35,991 bases of DNA from Clostridiales bacterium (GCA_022791195.1 JAAVYP010000012.1:1-35991), one strand, 5' to 3'; shown: positions 7,356 through 15,851, counted from the first letter of the stretch. The notes: a model not told the origin generated them from the letters alone. Made by a program: numbers and translations.

Positions 7356-7721
7356 TCATTTCTGTTCCGGAATCCACGCTGCATAAAGAACGGTCTCCTG
7401 CTTTACATGATCTTCTGCAAAATTCCAGCGCATGGTCAAATCCGGGTCGATATACCAGCCGCCAAATCGATAGCCCGTGCGTTCGGGTACCGGTGGAAAC
7501 GGGATATCGTCACCATATCGCAAACGAACTGAGTCAACCGGTGTACCGCCGTTTGTATAAAAGGATACCGTATAGCCCCCTTGTAACGTCAGCACGACCG
7601 TTGCAAGCAGCAACAACAGCAGACAAACAAATATAAAACCATTCAATCCCCTGACAGAAACACGAATATCCCGGTAAAGTCCGCCGCTTTCGTTTTTTGT
7701 CTGCACCGTGTCCCGATTCAT
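7356..7721 (-). CDS. Membrane-anchored InlB B-repeat protein coupled to MglC
   Basis: A 121-aa protein: a polar, positively charged N terminus (1-26), one strong transmembrane segment (about 28-48, GFIFVCLLLLLLATVVLTL), then a single InlB B-repeat / Listeria-Bacteroides repeat domain (about 50-117) with the typical VSFYTNGGTPVDS, TGYRFGGWYIDP and LYAAW blocks. The domain should lie outside the cell. Its ATG overlaps the mglC stop by 4 bases, so it is translationally coupled as the last gene of the mgl operon. These repeats normally occur in long surface proteins; a one-repeat protein in a sugar importer operon is unusual. Function is unknown. Confidence 0.75.
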   Translation of the reverse strand: MNRDTVQTKNESGGLYRDIRVSVRGLNGFIFVCLLLLLLATVVLTLQGGYTVSFYTNGGTPVDSVRLRYGDDIPFPPVPERTGYRFGGWYIDPDLTMRWNFAEDHVKQETVLYAAWIPEQK

Positions 7722-8788
7722 TTTTTCACCAAATATTTGCGCATATCAATCGCACAAGCAATCAAAATAATCAATCCTTTGATGACATACTGCATATTCG
7801 CGTCAATCGACAGGAACGTGAGACCCACAAAAATAATGCGAAGCAGCACTACGCCCATAATGACCCCGCGAATTTTGCCAATACCACCTACAAATGAAAC
7901 GCCACCGATCACACAGGCCGCAATGGCATCAAGTTCATAATTAAGACCGGTTGCCGCTGAATTTGAACCAATGCGGGCCGCTTCAATAAAACCGGTAACC
8001 CCATACATGATGCCGGCCAGCATGAAAACCAAAATAATTGTGGCCGTTACATTGACACCCGAAACATTTGCTGCCTCTGGATTAGAGCCAACAGCAAACA
8101 TATTTTTGCCGAATTTTGTTTTGTTCCAGATAAACCACATCATAAACGTAATGACAATCACATAAAAAACAAAATTCGGAATAGGCGTTTTTCCTATTTT
8201 CAAAAAGCTGCCTTTAATGAACTGATCATAGCCTGCATCAAGGCCGGAAATAGACTGACCGTTGTTATTGCCGTTCATTAAATACATTAACAAAACGCCA
8301 TACAAAATCAACTGGGTGGCCAATGTTACAATAAATGGGTGCAGATGAAATTTAGCTGTGCAAAAACCGTTAATAGTGCCCACGGCAGCACCAATCGCTA
8401 CAACAATCAAAAACACAAGCCAAATCGGCAGGGTTGCAAGCCCCGGAAACATTTTATTCGCATAGCCGGTGGCCTGCAGCAGGGAAGCCGCTACACAAGC
8501 GGTAAATCCGACAATACGGCCTGCCGAAAGGTCTGTCCCTGTCAATACAATACAGCCTGCAATGCCCAGTGCAATCGGCAGATTGGCCGCCGAAAGCGAT
8601 ATAATATTGACAATAGACGGCACCGATAAAAACATCGGATCAACAATTTCAATGGCAATAATCGCTGCAAACAAAAAAAGATAAAGCGAATTATTGATCA
8701 AAAATTCTTTATACCATAGGCGGCGGTCTTTTGGCTCTAAGCTTTTAAAAGCCTGCACACGGCCGCTAAAACCTGTTTTTTCTTTCAT
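7718..8788 (-). CDS. mglC: Galactose/methyl-galactoside ABC permease
   Basis: A 356-aa inner-membrane permease of the ribose/galactose (BPD_transp_2) class with about 8-10 hydrophobic segments. Conserved parts are NIISLSAANLPIALGIAGCIVLTGTDLSAGR, here cited only by its ends, the KFGKNMFAVGSNPEAANVSGVNV loop with the EAA-like AVGSNPEAA, and GLNYELDAIAACVIGGVSFVGG. Length and an N-terminal cytosolic extension (FKSLEPKDRRLWYKEFL) match clostridial MglC. The ATG at 8788 follows an AGAGGC site. It is 123 bases downstream of mglA, with a hairpin in the gap, and overlaps the following small gene. Confidence 0.9.
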   Translation of the reverse strand: MKEKTGFSGRVQAFKSLEPKDRRLWYKEFLINNSLYLFLFAAIIAIEIVDPMFLSVPSIVNIISLSAANLPIALGIAGCIVLTGTDLSAGRIVGFTACVAASLLQATGYANKMFPGLATLPIWLVFLIVVAIGAAVGTINGFCTAKFHLHPFIVTLATQLILYGVLLMYLMNGNNNGQSISGLDAGYDQFIKGSFLKIGKTPIPNFVFYVIVITFMMWFIWNKTKFGKNMFAVGSNPEAANVSGVNVTATIILVFMLAGIMYGVTGFIEAARIGSNSAATGLNYELDAIAACVIGGVSFVGGIGKIRGVIMGVVLLRIIFVGLTFLSIDANMQYVIKGLIILIACAIDMRKYLVKK

Positions 8789-8834
8789 GATTAGCCTCTA
8801 TGCTGCGACTGATTTATAAAGAGCGGCTAATGGC

Positions 8835-8862
8835 TCAGGTTTTGGCGCAGCACAAAACCTGA
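8835..8862. repeat. Stem-loop between mglA and mglC
   Basis: A perfect 10-bp stem (8835-8844 with 8853-8862, TCAGGTTTTG and its complement) with an 8-base loop, in the 123-base gap between mglA and mglC. There is no T run after it on the minus strand. It probably protects or attenuates the mRNA and so sets different levels of the subunits. Confidence 0.6.
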
Positions 8863-8911
8863 CGATGCCCTTTTTGAAGAACGGCAAAACGCATCTTGCA
8901 AACCTTTGCCC

Positions 8912-10414
8912 TTATACATATTTAGCCGCAAGCGCCATAATGTCTTCCTGCGAAGCGTTTTTTGCCTCCACCGTTCCGGCAATCTGCCCGCCCGACATAA
9001 CAAGAATACGGTCACATACGCCAAGAAGTTCCGGCATTTCACTCGATACCATGATGACTGATTTGCCCTTGTTCGCCAGATCTAAAATTAATTGATAAAT
9101 TTCAAATTTAGCGCCGACATCAATACCGCGTGTCGGCTCATCCAGCAAAAGAATGTCCGGATTGGTGATAAGCCAACGGCCCAAAATGACTTTTTGCTGA
9201 TTGCCGCCCGACAGGGAACGAATTTTCGTTGTTTGCGAAGGCGTTTTAATATGCATGGCTTTGATAGCCCACGCAGTATCCGCCCGCATACGCCGTTTGC
9301 TTAAATACAAGCCCTTGACCTTATATTTAGAAAGGCTGGAAATCGCTACATTTTCTGTTATATCTAAAATACTGAAGATACCGGTTGCCCGCCTTTCCTC
9401 GGTCAACAACGCGAATCCGTTTCGGATCGCTTCCCTGGCGCTGCGATTACGTACCGCACGGCCGTTCACCGCAATATGTCCAGCCTTTTTCGCAGCCACG
9501 CCAAACAAACATTCCAGCACCTCAGTTCGGCCGGCGCCGGCAAGACCGGCAAATCCAAGAATTTCGCCTTTTCGCAAAGTAAAGGAAACATCTTTCACTT
9601 GCGAATACATCGCGGTGAGTCCCTGTACTTCTAAGATCGGCTCGGCCGGCTTGTTGGTTTTAGGCGGAAAACGGTCGGTTAGCGTTCGTCCAACCATTAA
9701 ACGAATGAGTTTATCCATATCCAACGCCGATGCCGGTTCGGTAGCCACCCACGTGCCGTCGCGCATGACGGTCACCTCATCTGAAATATTCAGAATTTCT
9801 TCCATTTTGTGCGATATATAAATAATGCCGCAGCCTTGTTCTTTCAGCATACGAATCATGCGGAACAGATGGGCTACCTCTTGTTCGGTCAGTGAAGAGG
9901 TTGGCTCATCAAACACAATAATTTTAGAATGGTAGGAAATTGCTTTCGCAATTTCCACCATCTGTCTGGCAGCCACCGGCAGCGTACTCATAATCGCTTT
10001 AGGATCGACGTGAATGTCCATACTTTCAAAAACGCGTTTCGTTTCCTCTTTCATTTGGCGCTCAGAAACGACCAACCCGCCAAGCACGGTGGGATATCTT
10101 CCTAACCAAAGATTGTCCATCACGCTGCGCTTGAGAGCCTGATTTAATTCCTGGTGCACCATAGCCACTCCATGCTCTAATGCCTCTTTTGCGTTTTTAA
10201 AAGACACCTCTTTACCCTCTAAAAAAATCTGACCGCTGTCCTTGGCATACATGCCGAACAAGCATTTTATCAAGGTCGATTTGCCGGCGCCATTCTCCCC
10301 CATCAGTGCGTGCACGGTGCCCTTTTTGACTCGCAGCGTCACATGATTTAACGCTTTTACCCCAGGAAATTCTTTGCTGATTTCTTTCATTTCCAGCAAT
10401 ATATTGTCACTCAT
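8912..10414 (-). CDS. mglA: Galactose ABC importer, duplicated ATPase
   Basis: A 500-aa cytoplasmic protein with two ABC ATPase domains that powers the Mgl importer. First half: Walker [10 protein letters not shown], Walker [12 protein letters not shown], and a degenerate signature [11 protein letters not shown]. Second half: a degenerate Walker [10 protein letters not shown], a good signature LSGGNQQKV and Walker [13 protein letters not shown]. This pattern of one degenerate P-loop is normal for MglA/RbsA. I chose the ATG at 10414 because the AAAGGA site lies 7 bases upstream; the ATG at 10420 is too close. It follows mglB after 45 bases. Confidence 0.92.
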   Translation of the reverse strand: MSDNILLEMKEISKEFPGVKALNHVTLRVKKGTVHALMGENGAGKSTLIKCLFGMYAKDSGQIFLEGKEVSFKNAKEALEHGVAMVHQELNQALKRSVMDNLWLGRYPTVLGGLVVSERQMKEETKRVFESMDIHVDPKAIMSTLPVAARQMVEIAKAISYHSKIIVFDEPTSSLTEQEVAHLFRMIRMLKEQGCGIIYISHKMEEILNISDEVTVMRDGTWVATEPASALDMDKLIRLMVGRTLTDRFPPKTNKPAEPILEVQGLTAMYSQVKDVSFTLRKGEILGFAGLAGAGRTEVLECLFGVAAKKAGHIAVNGRAVRNRSAREAIRNGFALLTEERRATGIFSILDITENVAISSLSKYKVKGLYLSKRRMRADTAWAIKAMHIKTPSQTTKIRSLSGGNQQKVILGRWLITNPDILLLDEPTRGIDVGAKFEIYQLILDLANKGKSVIMVSSEMPELLGVCDRILVMSGGQIAGTVEAKNASQEDIMALAAKYV

Positions 10415-10459
10415 TTTCATTTCCTTTCCGCCGCTTTTCATCCGTTTGGCTCAATACGT

Positions 10460-11545
10460 TTATTCTTCGCCCAAATAAATATCATACGGTATGCGTACTT
10501 TGGCGGTGTCCTCATCAATGATATAATCGCTCATATCATCAAGCAACGTCCTGTTCTCGATCCCATTTTTAGCCGTCTTGGCAAGGGCCGTGGCCATTCC
10601 ATCGGCATCCTGTTTAATTGTGCCAGTCATTTTCCCCGCCTTAATCAATTCTTTTGCCGCATCGGTTGCATCGACGCCAAAGACAGGAATGGTCGTTGTT
10701 CCCTCTACACCTGTATTAAAGCCAGCTGTCTGCAAAGCGGTAATGGCACCCTCTGCCATGTTGTCATTATTACAGATCACCAACTCAATCATATTGTCAT
10801 TAGCCGCATTATAAGAAGTCAGCGCAGTCGTCATATACTCGTTAGCCGCTTGTGCTGACCATTTGCCATCCTTGTCCAGCAAATAGCCGTCTGCATTGCT
10901 GCTATCGTAGAAAACAAGCTCATTCTGCGAAGCGGCCGTCAATTTTTTATTGGCGTTTTCCACGGCGTATTTTGTTCGATAAATGGCTTCGTTATTTCCC
11001 TGTTCACCCATAAAGAGAACATAGGATATCCGTCCATCTCCATTTAAATCGACCTGGTCAAAATTTTCAGCAACATAATCGCCGACCATATCGCCTTGCA
11101 AATAGCCGGCTTCCGCCGCATCGGTTCCGACAAATGCACATTGTTCATAGCTGTTCACCACACTGTCTGAAACCTCTCGATTAAAGAAAACCACCGGGAT
11201 GCCAGCGTCCTTCGCCATTCTGACAATACCGGATGATGCATCGTCTGAGCCGGTTGTTACAATATTGACCACAATCATTTTAGCACCTTTGGTAATGGCC
11301 GTCTGCACTTGTTCGGTTTGCGTAGTCTGACTGTTGTTGCTGTCATATTCCTGTACGGTTAAACCCGTCTCGTTTAATTTGCTGCTCAGCGCACTGCGTA
11401 CACTGGATATATATGGATCACTGTATGTGTAATAAAACACATGCACATCCGCACTGCCCTTGTTTTCACGATTACGCCGACAGCCTGTATGGCAGGCAAG
11501 AACCATACAAAGCGCCAGGGCCAAATACAAAAATTTATTTTTCAT
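10460..11545 (-). CDS. mglB: Galactose/glucose-binding lipoprotein
   Basis: The substrate-binding subunit of the Mgl importer, 361 aa, tethered outside the membrane. The first 22 residues form a lipoprotein signal with two possible lipidated cysteines (VLAC at 18, HTGC at 22). A calcium-binding EF-hand-like loop DLNGDGRISYV followed by a Glu-Gln-Gly segment matches the calcium site of MglB, and separates this from ribose-binding RbsB. Other markers are FYYTYSDPYISSVRSAL, VFFNREVS, CNNDNMAEGA and PVFGVDAT. The ATG at 11545 has a perfect GAGGAGG site; a start further upstream is not supported. It is the first gene of mglB-mglA-mglC. Confidence 0.93.
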   Translation of the reverse strand: MKNKFLYLALALCMVLACHTGCRRNRENKGSADVHVFYYTYSDPYISSVRSALSSKLNETGLTVQEYDSNNSQTTQTEQVQTAITKGAKMIVVNIVTTGSDDASSGIVRMAKDAGIPVVFFNREVSDSVVNSYEQCAFVGTDAAEAGYLQGDMVGDYVAENFDQVDLNGDGRISYVLFMGEQGNNEAIYRTKYAVENANKKLTAASQNELVFYDSSNADGYLLDKDGKWSAQAANEYMTTALTSYNAANDNMIELVICNNDNMAEGAITALQTAGFNTGVEGTTTIPVFGVDATDAAKELIKAGKMTGTIKQDADGMATALAKTAKNGIENRTLLDDMSDYIIDEDTAKVRIPYDIYLGEE

Positions 11546-11607
11546 CGTTACCTCCTCGGTATAAAAAGACAATTCCCTTTACTGGAATGATTTTATTTTC
11601 TGTTATT

Positions 11608-11636
11608 ATTATGGCTTCTTTTTCGTTTCTAATCAA
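11608..11636 (-). promoter_or_regulatory. Probable promoter of the mgl operon
   Basis: On the minus strand TTGATT, 17 bases, CATAAT. It would give a leader of about 55 bases before mglB. No regulator gene or clear operator lies next to it. Confidence 0.5.
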
Positions 11637-11736
11637 AAAAATTCAAATAATCTCATTGCTTTTCGTTTTCTCTTGCTTAACACAGAAACCAAGCCCATTC
11701 TTTTATGACGTAAAGTTCTATATCAACAAAAAAGAA

Positions 11737-11761
11737 AGAAGCCTTGAAAATCAAGGCTTCT
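11737..11761 (-). terminator. Terminator after the GH78-like gene
   Basis: A perfect 11-bp stem (AGAAGCCTTGA, 11737-11747, with 11751-11761) and a 3-base loop. On the minus strand it is followed by a T-rich stretch. It separates the GH78-like gene from the mgl promoter. Confidence 0.85.
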
Positions 11762-11814
11762 CTAATTCTGCATTTCATCTTTCGCCATATCGCAAGAAGG
11801 CTATATAACAAAAA

Positions 11815-13785
11815 TTAATGACAAGATGGCGACAGAGAAATCGTCACCGGCTTCTCTTTTTCCAGTATATAATTGACACCGTTCCAAACGAGCGTGCCCC
11901 CTGAAACCGTCGATGTGACACACAGTTCTTTTTCAGAAAGATATACACTGACTTTTCCGTCTCTCACAGGCACAGTTCCGTCAATATATTTAAACTTTCC
12001 AAGCTGTGGCCGTACCTCAAAAGCAGAATAGCCCGGTTCGGTTTCAACAACGCCCAAAAAGTATCTTCCGAGAAGATAAATAGGCGAAGCACCCCAAGCA
12101 TGACAAAGGGATTTCAAATACCGGCCGCCATACATAGCATAGTGCGCCGAACCTGACACCGCAGGATTATATTCTTCCCACACGGTTGTAGCGCCCAGGT
12201 CAAGCATTCCCTTCCAATAGGATATAAGCATATCATAAATATAATCGACATCACCAATTTTGCCCATGACGTCCAGTTCATATCCTTCAAAATACGGCGT
12301 TGTTATTTTCGTAATATCATCATTTTGCAAAACATTTTTTACAATCGAGTCCCTCTGCGTTTCAGTGGCAATATCATACATAATCGCAAAAATATTGGCA
12401 TGCCGCGTAACATGTTGACTGCCTGATTGAAAGCTGTCTATAAATGCACATTTTTCTTCACACCAAAAGTATTTTTCTACATCAACAAGCAGTTTTTCGG
12501 CTTTTTTCTTATATTTGTCTCCATCGGCTCCAACAAGTTCTGAAAGATCATACATAGCTCTGTTGGCAGCGATATAAAGCATCTGTTCGGCGCAAACCGC
12601 GCCGGTTTTATCAATATCCGACCAATCAATAAACACCCAGTCCTTATATTTTCCGATGATAAAACCTTTTTCATCCTCTCGGCCCGCACAAAAGTCCATA
12701 AGCGACACCGCTCTTGGGTAGATTGCTCGGATAAAATCCAAATCGGCATAGGTTTGATAATATTCGAGCACACCTATGACCCAAAAAAGCGTATAGTCGG
12801 TGATTCGGTTGATATGCTCGCAAAACGGTTCTTTTCCCCGCAGCCCGATCAGGCTGCGGCGTACGGTGTCTTGATCGCTGCAAAGATACTTGATAAACTT
12901 AAACGCCTGGTATGCATCACCGCCCCAAAGCCAACGGTCGCGCTTCACCGCCTCTGTAATCACTTCGCGCATATTCAGCTGCAAGGTATAAGCGCACATA
13001 TCCCAGATTTTATTGATATCCTCATTGTCACAGCGAAAGCTCGCCATGTTTTCCAGCTTTTGATATTCAAGCTCGGCCCATAACGAGGGTGTGTCGGCAC
13101 CAGTTAAAAAAATATAACGAAACGCCCTCTGCCGCAGCTTATAAGAAGTTTTTCCTGTAATATCCTCTCTGATAATCGTATAATCGACATCCAGCGCTTC
13201 TTCTCTCGATTCACCGTAGCTGACATGTATATTGTCCTCTTGACCAACACTGTCAACATGCAAAAAGCCAAACAGTTCCTTGCCAAAATCATAAAGCACG
13301 CCTCCGGCCATCTTTTCTGTTTTTTGCGGGTATATGGTTTGATATGAAAAACGGAATGTTTCGGGATTATCTTGAGGATACGTATATTTTTCGTTAAAGC
13401 CCACCGTGCGTTTGTCGGCTTTTTCATCCAGCGTATACCACCTTGCATCTGTGGCAAAAACATCACTTTCAATGTACGCTGCCGGGAGCCCTTTAAAATT
13501 CATGACATGAATTTCAAAGCGGTGCTCTCCCTTTTTGACGGGAACGCTTTTGCCTGGGCCATACATGGTGCCGTCAACAACCAGCCTCCCCTGGCCGTTC
13601 AAGTGAAGCTTGATTGTTCCATCCTCTGGCAAAGTTTCATTGCATAGAAAAACAACATTTCTATCTACATCGTAAAGGCGCCACATAGGCGGATAATCAA
13701 TCCCTTGCTCTTGCCGTCTGGAATTCACCATATTAGTGTGAAATATTTCGTAATCGCCATAGTTCCAAATCCAATAGCTTTTCAT
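11815..13785 (-). CDS. GH78-like alpha-L-rhamnosidase family protein
   Basis: A 656-aa protein. The N-terminal 240 residues are beta-rich (jelly-roll type), the middle (about 250-590) is an alpha/alpha six-hairpin barrel, and the C terminus is a short beta domain, as in GH78 enzymes. The barrel starts with KRDRWLWGGD (281-290), equivalent to the DERxxWxGD general-acid motif, but the position of the catalytic Glu appears to hold Asp283. TTVWEEYNP (533-541) holds the likely general base Glu. There is no signal peptide, so it should be cytoplasmic. It forms its own transcription unit with a strong promoter and terminator. True substrate could be rhamnosides or a related deoxysugar or uronate linkage. 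Confidence 0.75.
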   Translation of the reverse strand: MKSYWIWNYGDYEIFHTNMVNSRRQEQGIDYPPMWRLYDVDRNVVFLCNETLPEDGTIKLHLNGQGRLVVDGTMYGPGKSVPVKKGEHRFEIHVMNFKGLPAAYIESDVFATDARWYTLDEKADKRTVGFNEKYTYPQDNPETFRFSYQTIYPQKTEKMAGGVLYDFGKELFGFLHVDSVGQEDNIHVSYGESREEALDVDYTIIREDITGKTSYKLRQRAFRYIFLTGADTPSLWAELEYQKLENMASFRCDNEDINKIWDMCAYTLQLNMREVITEAVKRDRWLWGGDAYQAFKFIKYLCSDQDTVRRSLIGLRGKEPFCEHINRITDYTLFWVIGVLEYYQTYADLDFIRAIYPRAVSLMDFCAGREDEKGFIIGKYKDWVFIDWSDIDKTGAVCAEQMLYIAANRAMYDLSELVGADGDKYKKKAEKLLVDVEKYFWCEEKCAFIDSFQSGSQHVTRHANIFAIMYDIATETQRDSIVKNVLQNDDITKITTPYFEGYELDVMGKIGDVDYIYDMLISYWKGMLDLGATTVWEEYNPAVSGSAHYAMYGGRYLKSLCHAWGASPIYLLGRYFLGVVETEPGYSAFEVRPQLGKFKYIDGTVPVRDGKVSVYLSEKELCVTSTVSGGTLVWNGVNYILEKEKPVTISLSPSCH

Positions 13786-13845
13786 ACGGGCTTCCTCTTT
13801 TCCAAAGCATTTCTTACGGTTTTTTGTTTGTTAAAATACATATAA

Positions 13846-13874
13846 AGTATATATAATAAATCCATATGAGTCAA
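13846..13874 (-). promoter_or_regulatory. SigA promoter of the GH78-like gene
   Basis: On the minus strand TTGACT, 17 bases, TATACT. The leader is about 54 bases, and a GAGGAAG ribosome site lies before the ATG at 13785. The rest of the 13786-14016 gap is AT-rich without further recognisable elements. Confidence 0.8.
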
Positions 13875-14016
13875 CTGTTTTTTATAACAACAATACAAAA
13901 AACATATCACGAAATAAAAATGATGGTGAATTTTAACATAAAAAGCATATCCATCCTGAGCCCATAAAAACCGAAAAAGTTTTTTACGATAAACAGGCAG
14001 GCAAATATACTCTTTT

Positions 14017-14643
14017 TCATACGAATGGCTTGCTTTTTCGGAGCTTTTTCAAAACCTCGGAGAGATAATGACCAACCGCTGCGAACAATCCCATAGACGC
14101 TATGTAGTCCATCAGGAACAGGATCAGCGGTTCTTCAAAATCAAAGAATACAAACTGGTTTTTGAGCAGCATATAGCTTACGATATCCCGCTTGATGAAT
14201 GCGTACATACCGTAACCTACAATACATACGGCAACAGCACAAAGCATCCACTTTCTGATTTCGGAAGGCTTTTTCACAAGTTTCTGTGCCTTCACCATCA
14301 TCATGCTCCAATGGAAACCAAGGTGCAGGCTCATAAACACAAAGCCTCAATACGTCGACAGCATATGCAGACTTCTCGCAAAGGAACAGCCGCCGCTGAT
14401 CGGCAAGAAGGACAACGTATGGCGGGACCAAATCACGCCGCTGACCATGAAGCTGAGCATGGGCAACAGAACCACTACAACAAGGGTGCTCTGTATGATC
14501 CGAAAAGCGGTATATTTGCCTTTCAGCAGATTTTTAATCCATTTGTCGTTCAAAATATGATGCAGTACAAACAACACAAACATACCGATGCCGATCCACT
14601 CGTGCGCCGCCTGCCGAATACCCGGCGGCATAGATTCTTTCGG
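14017..14643 (-). pseudogene. DUF4405 membrane protein remnant
   Basis: In one frame this reads AAHEWIGIGMFVLFVLHHIL, further hydrophobic segments, FLPISGGCSFARSLHMLSTY, then a stop, then GFVFMSLHLGFHWSMMM and a final membrane segment. This is a DUF4405 (cytochrome b561-like) protein with paired His residues on membrane helices. Two lesions are visible. The first membrane helix and start codon are missing, replaced by the end of a hydrolase fragment near 14640. A TGA at 14347-14349 interrupts the frame where the family has Trp (TYWGF). The two halves are in the same frame, so this is a nonsense change and not a frameshift. It is non-functional as written. Confidence 0.75.
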
Positions 14644-14960
14644 TGTCTACCGAGAAGCCGCTTATAAAATACTCTGTCAATTCTATTGCTTGCCTTGCGG
14701 ATTTTTCATGCCAGTCGGTTAATTGTGCCGAGACAACAATCATTTCCTCGTCCAGCTTCGTCCATACGCGGAACTCCCGCCAGGTCAAATTGCTGCCGGA
14801 GGATTCCTCTCCAAACCACATCATATCGTAGCCAGGCATGACAACCATCATCAGGTAACTTTTACTTTTGTCATAGTTTTCCGGCAAGTAGTAGTTGCAA
14901 TGGACTTCTCTGCCAACACCGTCCAATATCTGTTCAGTGATAATACATCCGAGAGGATTT
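14634..14960 (-). pseudogene. Alpha/beta hydrolase fragment
   Basis: Residues in this frame include REVHCNYYLPENYDKSKSY, MPGYDMMWFGEE, WTKLDEEMIVVSAQLTDWH and RIYAAGYSAGG. The last holds the GxSxG nucleophile elbow of an esterase or peptidase-like alpha/beta hydrolase. The protein stops being hydrolase-like immediately after GYSAGG, where the sequence continues as a DUF4405 gene in another frame. The C-terminal half with the catalytic Asp and His is missing, and the N-terminal start is also not intact. A remnant, not an active enzyme. Confidence 0.7.
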
Positions 14961-15249
14961 CTGACAAATCTTTTTGAGAGAGGTATGGTTCTGCGTATTT
15001 CAGAAAAACCATACGATATGGCTTTGTGAGAAACATAAAGATTTGCTGTGCAAACTCACATTTGTTAAACCGCTTTTTCATTTGATCCCGCCATTGGAGC
15101 AGAGTATTCTCATTCTCCAATAAATTAGACGGAAACGCATCTTCTTTGAAACCTACGAAACCCGAATCAGTAAACGGGTGAGGACTTGGAGGAGTTGTTT
15201 TGATCTCCATCGTCAAAAATGTTCGCGCCAAATTTCTTATCCTTTCCAT
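14930..15249 (-). pseudogene. Unknown gene fragment, N-terminal part
   Basis: An open frame reads from about 15249 or 15210 through FAQQIFMFLTKPYRMVFLKYAEPYLSQKDLSEILSDV and then runs into the hydrolase fragment in another frame. No good ribosome site is found before either Met. The TKPYRMVFLKYAEPYLS stretch looks like real coding sequence that I cannot assign to a named family. It is probably the 5' part of another truncated gene in the same decayed islet. Confidence 0.45.
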
Positions 15250-15290
15250 GTCGGTATATTCATTTGATCAAATCCTTTCGGACAACAAAA

Positions 15291-15321
15291 CAGGCAGATA
15301 GATTTTTCTTCTATCTGCCTG
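15291..15321 (-). terminator. Terminator-like hairpin at the islet boundary
   Basis: A perfect 12-bp stem (CAGGCAGATAGA, 15291-15302, with 15310-15321) and a 7-base loop. On the minus strand it is followed by TTTTGTTG. It lies between the tRNA-Arg side and the islet, so it may end a transcript from a lost gene. Confidence 0.7.
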
Positions 15322-15429
15322 TGTCGCTGATATTCTGTTGTTACAAGAGTTCGAACCATCCCGCAAAAGGATAACACCCATTTTACATCTACGATTTTGA
15401 CTCTTGAAATTTCGCTGTTTAAGACGGCA
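15322..15429. other. Unexplained stretch with tRNA T-arm-like sequence
   Basis: Holds a 7-bp inverted repeat, CAAGAGT (15344-15350) and ACTCTTG (15400-15406). On the minus strand the tract GGGATGGTTCGAACTC resembles a tRNA T arm, but no full cloverleaf could be built. It may be a relic of tRNA-targeted integration. Confidence 0.3.
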
Positions 15430-15454
15430 AAAACCCCGATAAAATCGGGGTTTT
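15430..15454 (-). terminator. Terminator of tRNA-Arg
   Basis: An 11-bp perfect stem, AAAACCCCGAT (15430-15440) with 15444-15454, and TTTTT on the minus strand at the 3' side. It lies 32 bases after the CCA end of the tRNA. Confidence 0.88.
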
Positions 15455-15485
15455 CCGGGACAATATCTTTTTCATTGTCTCTTGA

Positions 15486-15561
15486 TGGCGCGCCTTGGGG
15501 GATTCGAACCCTCGACCTACCGGTTCGTAGCCGGGCACTCTATCCACTGAGCTAAAGGCGC
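15486..15561 (-). tRNA. tRNA-Arg(ACG)
   Basis: A 76-base cloverleaf on the minus strand, with CCA encoded (15488-15486). The acceptor GCGCCTT pairs perfectly with AAGGCGC. The D arm is GCTC/GAGT, the anticodon loop is CTACGAA with anticodon ACG (decoding CGN after A34 deamination), and the T loop is TTCGAAT. Two pairs are broken as written: 27.43 (C.T) and 50.64 (A.C). The tRNA has its own promoter and terminator. Confidence 0.93.
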
Positions 15562-15581
15562 ATATTCACTTTACCTGCATT

Positions 15582-15610
15582 ATATTATCACATTCGCCGC
15601 CGCTTGTCAA
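15582..15610 (-). promoter_or_regulatory. Promoter of tRNA-Arg
   Basis: On the minus strand TTGACA (15610-15605), 17 bases, TAATAT. Its GC-rich spacer and closeness to the tRNA 5' end (about 14 bases from the start site) fit a stable RNA promoter. Confidence 0.75.
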
Positions 15611-15844
15611 GGGTATAAGCCATAATTCTCTTTGAATTTTGAATGCCCATACCAAAGTGAATCACTCTATTTCGATAACAAAAATCACACATTATACCTA
15701 CGTCTATGGTTTACGCATGAATTGGTATCATCAACCGGACTTTTGCCAATAGGATTGATTTTATATGTTTTTGTTTTTTTATAGAAACAACTAAATCGTT
15801 ATTTTTCCGTGTCATATTTTATGATAAAAATAGCGAATACGGTT

Positions 15845-15851
15845 TATACTA
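15845..15851 (+). promoter_or_regulatory. Possible SigG-type -10 of spoVAF
   Basis: TATACTA matches the forespore sigma G/F -10 element CATACTA at 6 of 7 positions, 63 bases before the spoVAF ATG. The -35 region (TGATAA, 17 bases upstream) is only a partial match. Forespore expression is expected for this gene family. Confidence 0.3.

Noticed and set aside
9201-9821. Plus-strand 206-codon frame inside mglA
   Set aside because: Antisense to conserved MglA ATPase motifs, with no recognisable domain or ribosome site.
14347-14349. UGA decoded as Trp in this organism
   Set aside because: Other intact genes in the window end at TGA (nagB, lacI, spoVAF), and the DUF4405 gene is already truncated, so a nonsense mutation is simpler.
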